Origin: Candidatus Rifleibacteriota bacterium
Lineage (GTDB): Bacteria > Riflebacteria > Ozemobacteria > Ozemobacterales > Ozemobacteraceae
Reading direction: 5' to 3'
DNA: 54,758 nucleotides
Assembly (NCBI GenBank): GCA_029560455.1
Contig: JAKQKW010000380.1
Location: 1-54,758, forward strand
This document shows positions 48,954 through 54,758 of this stretch, piece after piece. A model generated the notes under the pieces. The model made no database searches. It was not told the origin of the DNA and saw only the letters and a list, made by a program, of their open reading frames with translations. The translations under genes and the position numbers were made by a program. Within the stretch, counting starts at the first letter, position 1; every line of letters begins with the position of its first letter.

Positions 48954-50264
48954 ATGCTCAAAAAATATTTGAGAAAATTTCTGTTTATCGGCTTTTTAAT
49001 GGCTGCCGCAAACCTGCAGGGGCAGCCGTTCGATACCATTATCCCCGAACCCGACAGCCCGGATACGCTGACAAGAGAACTGCGAAATCTGCAGGCGGTT
49101 GAACGCGATCTGGCAATTGAAAAGCTTACCCGCGAACCAACCCGCCTTGAAGCCTATCTTGAACTGGCAGACCTGCGTCTTTCACAGGGCAAGCTTGAGG
49201 AAGCCAGACGTTTTTATGAAATGGCTCTTGAAATGTCACCAAAAAATCTGCGGGCCACTCAGGGTCTGGTAATGGTGCACTATCACCTGGGCGAATTCAA
49301 TCAGGCAAGAGACAAGATCGAAACGATTCACCAGTATCATCCCCTCTCCGACTACAACCGTTCACAGCTCGAAAACTATCGCCGCAAACTCAGTAACGAA
49401 GGCTCTCTTGGGCTCAGCATAAGAGAAAACGATCAAAATCTGCTCGAAATTGTCTCTTCGATCGATGGCTTTTTTCCATCAGCAGAATATCGTAAACTCA
49501 GCGGCAGATACCGTTTTGAGAACTGGTCACATGAAAATAACGGCGTTTCAGTATCGAGCCAGGTTTATTCCGGCACTCTGCACTATGAAGCAGATGAACA
49601 GACAAGTTTTGCAGTTACACTGGCTCCCGAAATATTTCCAGGTGGTGACAGTGTCGGCGGCTATTCAGTTCAGGGCATTTCGGGAACAGAAAACCTTAAG
49701 CTTGGTCTGAGAACCGGAAAAAGCGCTTACAAAGACAACATTTTCACGGTGCAGAACCGGTATAACGAAAAATCTACCGGCGTAAGCTTCTATGGCGACC
49801 TGCACCAACGCACCCGGGCAGTGCAGACTGTAACTTTCGGCGATATCTCTGATGGCAATTCACGCCGCCGTTATGACAGCGAGCTGATTCATGCGGTGTT
49901 TTATCGCAATGCCCCGTTTCTGACAGCCACGCTCAGAGCCTTCCAGGCCAGCTTTGAAAAACAGACAGACCGCAACGGCAGCCTCCTCAATTATTGGGCC
50001 CCATCTGATCACAAAGGCGGCGAACTGGCCCTGTCATGGGAACGGTCGGTCGGCTCGCAGTGGTGGTGGGGAGTTGACAGCAGTTACATCGTCAGCAGCT
50101 ACCGTTTCGGCAACACCGAAACATTTAGCGAAAACGGGGTTGGTGCCACTGTATTTCTGTCATACCGTTTTTCAACCGGCAGTCTCTTTGCGTCTCTCGG
50201 CGACCGTTTGCACGACTACTACCGCGAACGCCGGCTCGAACTGGCCGGCACCGTCTCTTTCTAA
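48954..50264 (+). CDS. TPR protein with C-terminal outer-membrane beta-barrel
   Basis: The product has 436 residues. A signal peptide (about 1-24) exports it. TPR units lie at about 38-140 (AYLELADLRLSQGKLEEARRF; ATQGLVMVHYHLGEF). From about 150 to the end alternating beta strands form a likely barrel (VSVSSQVYSGTLHYEAD, KLGLRTGKSAYKDNIF), ending in the terminal Phe typical of Bam-inserted proteins (LELAGTVSF). The layout resembles YaiO or PelB/BcsC-like exopolysaccharide export porins. No polysaccharide synthase is near, so the role is open. Confidence 0.75.
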   Translation: MLKKYLRKFLFIGFLMAAANLQGQPFDTIIPEPDSPDTLTRELRNLQAVERDLAIEKLTREPTRLEAYLELADLRLSQGKLEEARRFYEMALEMSPKNLRATQGLVMVHYHLGEFNQARDKIETIHQYHPLSDYNRSQLENYRRKLSNEGSLGLSIRENDQNLLEIVSSIDGFFPSAEYRKLSGRYRFENWSHENNGVSVSSQVYSGTLHYEADEQTSFAVTLAPEIFPGGDSVGGYSVQGISGTENLKLGLRTGKSAYKDNIFTVQNRYNEKSTGVSFYGDLHQRTRAVQTVTFGDISDGNSRRRYDSELIHAVFYRNAPFLTATLRAFQASFEKQTDRNGSLLNYWAPSDHKGGELALSWERSVGSQWWWGVDSSYIVSSYRFGNTETFSENGVGATVFLSYRFSTGSLFASLGDRLHDYYRERRLELAGTVSF

Positions 50265-50266
50265 GC

Positions 50267-50506
50267 TCAGTAAATCACCCACTGAACAAGAAAACTGATA
50301 ACGTAGCCTGAAATAAAGCCATCGGCAAAAGCCCAGCCGGCCCCTTTCAAAATACCTGCGGGTGTAAAGTTGAACCCTTCGTAAATATAGGCAATCAGCA
50401 TCAGCCATGGGCTGGGCTCGCCGCTGGTCAGCTCTGTCAGAGTCCAGACTACCAGGGCGAATGACCAGATCATTCCGACGATAATGCCGATTTCGAATGG
50501 GGTCAT
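50267..50506 (-). CDS. Small two-helix membrane protein, holin-like
   Basis: The product has 79 residues. Two hydrophobic segments (about 5-25 and 55-78) flank a short loop; the second half (GILKGAGWAFADGFISGYVISFL) resembles small conserved proteins annotated as holin-like. Its ATG overlaps the stop of the MEMO1-family gene (ATGA at 50503-50506), so it is real and co-translated. No phage genes are around. It ends 2 nt from the convergent barrel gene. Confidence 0.68.
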   Translation of the reverse strand: MTPFEIGIIVGMIWSFALVVWTLTELTSGEPSPWLMLIAYIYEGFNFTPAGILKGAGWAFADGFISGYVISFLVQWVIY

Positions 50507-51357
50507 GCCTTTTCCTCGAAAATGATCGAAGCATAACCGACACCCCGGTCATGGCGCATGATATCCATGCTGGTGGCATATTTCAACAGCGAAGCATTGA
50601 TGTTCTGCCCGATCTGAGCAAGGATAATCAGTAGTGCCGTAATTGGCATCAGGCCACAAACCGAGCGGTCTTCTTCAACAATCAGCCGATAGAACCCTTC
50701 GGTGTCAAGGGCAAGAATGCGGTCGACCACTTCACGATCCAGCCGATAGGCCTCTTCGCGCGGAGTATCATGCGAAAAATCTGAGCTGGCGATTAACATG
50801 ATATGCTGCTCTTTTTCGGCCAGAAGCATTGCCGCTATCCCGGAGGCGAGCTTTTCAATCACCTGAAACGTTGAATAGTGCAAAGCGATGGGCAATATTC
50901 TTGGTCTGTTGGTCGTGAAATACTGAATAAAAGGCAACTGTACTTCAATTGAGTGTTCCATGGCGTGTGCATCGTTATCGGCCTTGAGTGTTTTGACGGC
51001 AGACAGCATGCGGTCACGCAGAGCCACATCGACTTCGAGTGTTCCGAGTGGCGTTTTCCAGGCTGAGGCGGCGCTGACAGAGAATTCAGCTCCATAATAC
51101 GTATGTTTCGGGCCAAGAAGAATTATGGTCTGCGGTAAGGGGTTCTCGCGGGAAAGTCGTTCAAAAGCGTGCGAAGCAACCGGGCCGCTGAACATATAAC
51201 CGGCGTGGGGCGCAATGAAACCCGCAAGGCGGCCCTGCACAGGCGCTGGCGATGCTGTTGCACCAAGTTTATGCCTGAAACAACCATCGATCTGGCCTTT
51301 GAGCAGGTCGGCATCTGCCTCATAAAACCGGCCCGCTACCGCTGGTTCACGAATCAT
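50503..51357 (-). CDS. amrB: MEMO1 family / AmmeMemoRadiSam system protein B
   Basis: The product has 284 residues. Dioxygenase-like fold seen as IREPAVAGRFYEADADLL, GFIAPHAGYMFSGPVASHAF, LLGPKHTYYGAEFS, AMEHSIEVQLPFIQYF and SSDFSHDTPREEA. The three conserved His residues of the family are present. In prokaryotes it usually sits with an AMMECR1 protein and a radical SAM enzyme; here neither is in the window. The function of the system is poorly known. Confidence 0.9.
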   Translation of the reverse strand: MIREPAVAGRFYEADADLLKGQIDGCFRHKLGATASPAPVQGRLAGFIAPHAGYMFSGPVASHAFERLSRENPLPQTIILLGPKHTYYGAEFSVSAASAWKTPLGTLEVDVALRDRMLSAVKTLKADNDAHAMEHSIEVQLPFIQYFTTNRPRILPIALHYSTFQVIEKLASGIAAMLLAEKEQHIMLIASSDFSHDTPREEAYRLDREVVDRILALDTEGFYRLIVEEDRSVCGLMPITALLIILAQIGQNINASLLKYATSMDIMRHDRGVGYASIIFEEKA

Positions 51358-51452
51358 AAGTTCCTCCTGCGCAACCTTTTCGTTTAATTATACCTCACTT
51401 TGGCATGTAACGCTTCAGCTAAAGGCAAAGTTCGAAATTGCAGGGAATCTGG

Positions 51453-51481
51453 TTGAAGGGCGGGGGTTTATCAAGTAAGAT
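51453..51481 (+). promoter_or_regulatory. Promoter ending at the start codon of the NamZ-like gene
   Basis: TTGAAG (51453-51458), 17 nt, TAAGAT (51476-51481). ATG 51488 lies 6 nt after the -10, so RNA would start at the ATG (leaderless); no ribosome site is visible. Confidence 0.55.
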
Positions 51482-51487
51482 ATAGGT

Positions 51488-52723
51488 ATGAACTTGCAAT
51501 ACAATAAATTATACGCAAGGCTGGCACTGCTGGTGCTGGTTTTTTTCTATTTGCCACAATTATCTGCGGCACCCCGGGTAAAAATCGGGATCGATGTGCT
51601 GGCAAGAGAGCATCCTGATATGGTAAGAGGGAAAAAGCTGGCAATCTTCACGGCAAAAACCGCAGTCGACATGTCGCTGAGCCACAGCATCGACCGACTG
51701 GCGAAAGCCGCTTCTGTAAAGGCAATTCTGACCGGCGACAGCTATTTTCGTGAGACGATGCCTGGCGAAAGCCCTGAAGTAAAATATGACGCCCTCACCA
51801 ACGCCAGAGTTTACGAAATTTCTGACCCGCTGCAGCGCCCCCCGGTTTCGACTATTCAGGGCCTTGACCTTCTGATAATCGACTTTCAGGATATCGGCCT
51901 GCGCTATTTCAAATACGTCACCCTCATGGCACAGCTGCTCGACCTGGCCAGGGAAGCCGGCGTGCCGGTTCTGGTGCTCGACCGCCCCAACCCGATCAAC
52001 GCGACCATGGTCAGCGGCCCGGTGCTCGAAGTCGCGCTTCGCAGCCGCTTTGGTGTGTATCCGGTTCCGCTCATCTATGGTCTGACCGTTGGCGAGCTCG
52101 CCCTTTATTTCAACAAAGTTTTCGGTCTGGGTGCAAATCTTACCGTCATCGGCATGGAAGGCTACTCGCGCGGCATGACGTTCAAAGACACCGGTCTGCA
52201 TTGGGTGCCACCCTCTGACCATATTCCCGAGCCCGATTCGCCGTTGTTTTACGCAGTAACCGGTTTTCTCGGCGAAATGGGCGTTTTTTCAACCGGAGTT
52301 GGCACGAATCGGCCATTTCATTACATTCTCGCCCCCTGGATCGACGGCGAGCTCCTTTCGCAAAAACTCGAAAGGCATAAACTGGCCGGCGTCAGGTTCA
52401 TACCGGCTTCTGAAAAGCCATATTACGGCCTTTTTGCCCAGAAAAAAACCACAGGCATCGAAATCGTGGTAACCGACCGGCTGACCTTCGACCCCTTCCT
52501 GGCCGGCATGGCGATTCTTCGCGCCCTCAATGAGCTGTATCCTGACCGAATTCCATTGAGCAATGCCGCTGCAGCAGAGGCGCTTGACACTCTTCTTGGC
52601 AGCAGCAAAGTCAGACGCGGCATTCTTGGCGGCCAGACTCTGATGCAGATTCATGCGGGCCTGCAGAGCGAGCTGAACGATTATCTGAAAAAGAGGCGGG
52701 AGTTTCTCATCTACCCGGAATAA
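51488..52723 (+). CDS. Exported divergent DUF1343/NamZ-like protein
   Basis: The product has 411 residues. A signal peptide covers about 1-27 (LALLVLVFFYLPQLSAA). The body aligns with NamZ throughout: LLIIDFQDIGLRYFKYVTLM, VLVLDRPNPINATMVSGP, YGLTVGELALYF and APWIDGELL. The PEHG motif of the gene at 504-1664 reads GDSY (residues 83-86), and FEGTELAEGRGT reads LGEMGVFSTGVGT. Two acidic groups expected at the active site are thus lost or changed. It may be a binding protein or pseudoenzyme, or have another specificity. It leads the minor-pilin genes 1 nt downstream, so wall contact for a pilus is a fair guess. Confidence 0.8.
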   Translation: MNLQYNKLYARLALLVLVFFYLPQLSAAPRVKIGIDVLAREHPDMVRGKKLAIFTAKTAVDMSLSHSIDRLAKAASVKAILTGDSYFRETMPGESPEVKYDALTNARVYEISDPLQRPPVSTIQGLDLLIIDFQDIGLRYFKYVTLMAQLLDLAREAGVPVLVLDRPNPINATMVSGPVLEVALRSRFGVYPVPLIYGLTVGELALYFNKVFGLGANLTVIGMEGYSRGMTFKDTGLHWVPPSDHIPEPDSPLFYAVTGFLGEMGVFSTGVGTNRPFHYILAPWIDGELLSQKLERHKLAGVRFIPASEKPYYGLFAQKKTTGIEIVVTDRLTFDPFLAGMAILRALNELYPDRIPLSNAAAAEALDTLLGSSKVRRGILGGQTLMQIHAGLQSELNDYLKKRREFLIYPE

Positions 52724-52724
52724 T

Positions 52725-53192
52725 ATGACCTGTTTCCGTTCGGGCATGTCAATGGTCGAAATCATGATCGGGGTCGTTCTCCTGGCTCTGATAATAGTGC
52801 CGTCGCTGAACGTCATTGTCAGTCAGACCCAGACGGTTACGGCAACCCGCGACCATTCATCGGCGGCTTTCGTGGCCCAGAAAGTTCAGGAAATCTGCCG
52901 GTCGTTTAAGTTCGACATGCTTGACGCCGATCAATACTCAGATGAAGCCAAAAAGAAAAAAACCTTTGAGTGGAAAATCAAAAACGATGATGAATACCGC
53001 AAGCACCCGATCAACGGCATAGACTATCTGATTGTTCCCGAAGAAACGGCCATTGACCCGGTGCTTACCGATGCCGCCGGGCCCGGCTCGATTCCGAATG
53101 TTTACGTGTTCAAATTCACGATAGCCTATGAAGGCAAAGACAAGCGCAATCACCGGCTCAGCGTTTCAACCGCCATCTCACAAAGGGAATAA
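52725..53192 (+). CDS. Type IV minor pilin-like protein (PilV/GspI type)
   Basis: The product has 155 residues. The leader MTCFRSG/MSMVEIMIGVVLLAL has Gly7 at the cleavage site and Glu at +5. The helix continues, then HSSAAFVAQKVQEICRS, a PilV/GspI-like stretch, and a beta-rich end. It starts 1 nt after the NamZ-like gene. It should be processed by a prepilin peptidase and join a pilus or type II secretion-like tip. Confidence 0.82.
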   Translation: MTCFRSGMSMVEIMIGVVLLALIIVPSLNVIVSQTQTVTATRDHSSAAFVAQKVQEICRSFKFDMLDADQYSDEAKKKKTFEWKIKNDDEYRKHPINGIDYLIVPEETAIDPVLTDAAGPGSIPNVYVFKFTIAYEGKDKRNHRLSVSTAISQRE

Positions 53193-53193
53193 G

Positions 53194-53856
53194 ATGTTGC
53201 GAAGCATGCGAAAAGGCACAACTGTGATCGAACTGATGGTGGGAATGATCATTCTCACCCTTATTCTGACCGCACTTTGGCGCGTGTATTCGAGCAGTCA
53301 GCGGAGCGCAAAAGAAATTCTCGCCAATCATACGATCAACGACGAGCTTGACCGCACTCTTCTGAAGATCACCGATGACCTGCGCGAATCAAATTACATC
53401 TTTGACAACCTGCCGCCAGCAGTAGACCCGACTGCTGTCGCCGGCCTGAAAACAGAAGATAGCAGCAATCAGCTGAAATTCACCAAAGTTCTTTATGATT
53501 TCGAAAAAGACCCAATGGACCTGCCGGCAGGTCAGGTAAATTATGTTCAGCATGAAATAAGATACTTTGTCGAGAAGGAAGACGAAAGCAAGGCTGACAG
53601 TCTCTGGGTTCTAAACCGTGAGATGATGCCGTATGACAACCAGAAGAAGCCGGTCAACTCAGAAATGACGGTTTTTCAGGTATTGAACGGCATTAAAGAG
53701 TGCGTATTCTACCGGGTAAAAGATCCTGACGCGTCAAGATCAGGCAATATCTACGTCAGACTAAAGCTGGCGAGAAACCAGGATGGCCCTGATGCCGGCA
53801 AATACGCCAATGAAATAGTTATTTCAGTAAAAGAGAGGGGGGCGAGCCCGGAATGA
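53194..53856 (+). CDS. Type IV minor pilin-like protein (PilW/GspJ type)
   Basis: The product has 220 residues from ATG 53194. MLRSMRKG/TTVIELMVGMIILTL is a good prepilin motif (Gly8, Glu at +5). The body (ELDRTLLKITDDLRESNYI, HEIRYFVEKEDE) fits PilW/GspJ minor pilins. It follows the PilV-like gene after 1 nt and overlaps the next gene by ATGA. Confidence 0.82.
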   Translation: MLRSMRKGTTVIELMVGMIILTLILTALWRVYSSSQRSAKEILANHTINDELDRTLLKITDDLRESNYIFDNLPPAVDPTAVAGLKTEDSSNQLKFTKVLYDFEKDPMDLPAGQVNYVQHEIRYFVEKEDESKADSLWVLNREMMPYDNQKKPVNSEMTVFQVLNGIKECVFYRVKDPDASRSGNIYVRLKLARNQDGPDAGKYANEIVISVKERGASPE

Positions 53857-54758
53857 ACATTTTTTCTGCCTCACGCAAAGGTTCGGCAATCATTACCGCC
53901 ATCGGTATGGGTATTGTTCTTCTCTTCATCATTGCAGCAGTTCACACGTTCTCGTCATACCGCATGCAGACCACAATCCAGGAAAGCCGGAGGGTGAAAG
54001 CACTTGCTCTGGCAGAGGCCGGACTCGAACTGGCAATTGGTGAACTTTTCAGAAATGCGAGCTTTCTGACTCACGAACTTTCGAAAGATCTCAAATGGCA
54101 GGGAACAAAAACGCGAAAAAGCTATCTGCAGGATGTATCGACCCATGGCCTGAAAATCGATCAGACAAATTCCGGAACCTACACCGGCAGCCTCGGTGAC
54201 GGAAAATTTCGCGTAAGAGTCGGGCGCATTCCTTACAAAGATGACGACAAAACCAAAACAATAGATGAAAGTCTCAGTTATATAAAAATCGAATCACAGG
54301 GCATCTACGAAACCACGGTCAGAAAAGTTGAAGCGGTCATCAACCGCAGATTCCCGGCCCGGGAATTTCTGATGTATGACGGCGGCTTTCTCTCGCTGGT
54401 ATTCGGCGAACCCAATAACAATAACAGAAATATTTTTTCAACCGGTCATCTTTATGGCCACGAAGGCGTCGAAATCGGGCGCATAATGATGTCGAGTCAC
54501 AGCCCGGTCGGGCACGGCACCATCCAGGAACTCCAGGACATGAATGCCATCATCAGTGGCGGCGGCGGCATATTTATTTACAGCCCGCTGAAAGCTAATT
54601 TTCGCGAGAAACGCGGCGCCCCTGAAAAAAATATCGTGATCCCTACGAACACTGTTTTTCCGACAAACGGCACCTATGACAACCCCGCTGAAAAGAAGTT
54701 CGGTGCGTATCCAAATGAGCTGAAGAAGGCAACTCCCGCCTTAGGTGAAGATCTGAAG
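53853..54758 (+). CDS. PilX/GspK-like minor pilin, N-terminal part (runs off the window)
   Basis: The frame is open from ATG 53853 to the last base (302 codons). MNIFSASRKGSAIITAIGMG starts a basic leader and membrane helix; position +5 after the Gly lacks Glu, as in PilX/GspK proteins. ALALAEAGLELAIGEL is the conserved stretch after the helix. Later parts (GGGGIFIYSP, FREKRGAPEKN) are not recognised. ATGA overlap with the PilW-like gene. Third pilin-like gene of the operon; the C-terminus lies beyond the window. Confidence 0.78.
   Translation, partial: MNIFSASRKGSAIITAIGMGIVLLFIIAAVHTFSSYRMQTTIQESRRVKALALAEAGLELAIGELFRNASFLTHELSKDLKWQGTKTRKSYLQDVSTHGLKIDQTNSGTYTGSLGDGKFRVRVGRIPYKDDDKTKTIDESLSYIKIESQGIYETTVRKVEAVINRRFPAREFLMYDGGFLSLVFGEPNNNNRNIFSTGHLYGHEGVEIGRIMMSSHSPVGHGTIQELQDMNAIISGGGGIFIYSPLKANFREKRGAPEKNIVIPTNTVFPTNGTYDNPAEKKFGAYPNELKKATPALGEDLK

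Noticed and set aside
50267..50506. Holin-like protein as evidence of a prophage
   Set aside because: No phage structural, integrase or lysin genes surround it and it is coupled to a MEMO1 gene.

Overview
The window looks like a chromosomal segment of a Gram-negative, anaerobic, fermentative bacterium. Evidence for an outer membrane is a predicted beta-barrel with a terminal Phe (48954-50264), several exported proteins and one lipoprotein. Evidence for fermentation is butyrate kinase, phosphate butyryltransferase, 3-hydroxybutyryl-CoA dehydrogenase and acetate kinase. The many pilin-like proteins, FHA/kinase signalling and SH3b/LysM/PEGA exported proteins suggest a deep-branching phylum such as Candidatus Riflebacteria. 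That placement is inference from gene style only. I saw no rRNA, tRNA, CRISPR array, transposase or prophage.

Layout. 1-1664: end of folC and a NamZ-type muramidase gene. 1740-4769 (-): an exported SH3b cysteine-peptidase-like protein and two secreted beta-propellers. 4903-10088: a signalling island with a cNMP-binding/ParA-type ATPase (+) facing a three-gene operon (-) of FHA/TadZ-like ATPase, Ser/Thr kinase and PP2C phosphatase. 10233-12634: a single-span protein with a pilin-like tail, a hidden 53-residue membrane protein and a DegP/HtrA protease. 12762-14908: UDP-glucuronate decarboxylase, hpt and a metallo-beta-lactamase-fold hydrolase. 14998-18918: buk-ptb with a stand-alone PocR sensor domain and an amidohydrolase. 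18964-25166: a compact operon of DsbA-like protein, Nudix hydrolase, ABC exporter and EamA transporter, ending in a sigma-70 factor with a duplicated seven-cysteine N-terminal module. 25251-26591: a lipoprotein peptidylarginine deiminase. 26751-28889: hbd-ackA.

28948-36296 (-): a SUMF1-fold/PEGA exported protein, a voltage-gated K+ channel, then a transcription unit with a LysM protein, a SNF2 helicase and two unknown partners. 36633-40016 (+): a pilin operon whose second gene joins a prepilin leader to a CHAP/NlpC-like domain and whose third carries a C-terminal SH3b domain. 40042-47598 (-): accB-like, accC, xseA, xseB, ispA, ispD, ispE, dxr and ispF in one run; the accB product lacks the biotinyl lysine. 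47794-51357: a probably abundant exported protein, a TPR/beta-barrel protein, a holin-like small protein and MEMO1/AmmB. 51488-54758: a second, motif-poor NamZ-like gene leading a minor-pilin operon that runs off the window.

Two themes recur. Cell-wall-acting or wall-binding modules (NamZ, SH3b, LysM, CHAP/NlpC-like) sit beside pilin genes at two loci. Cytoplasmic ATPases and the phosphatase carry sensor domains and MinD-like C-terminal amphipathic tails, suggesting a membrane-organised signalling system that could control pilus or envelope functions. The most unusual single items are the twin-module sigma factor, the prepilin-hydrolase fusion, the lipoprotein PAD and the biotin-less BCCP.
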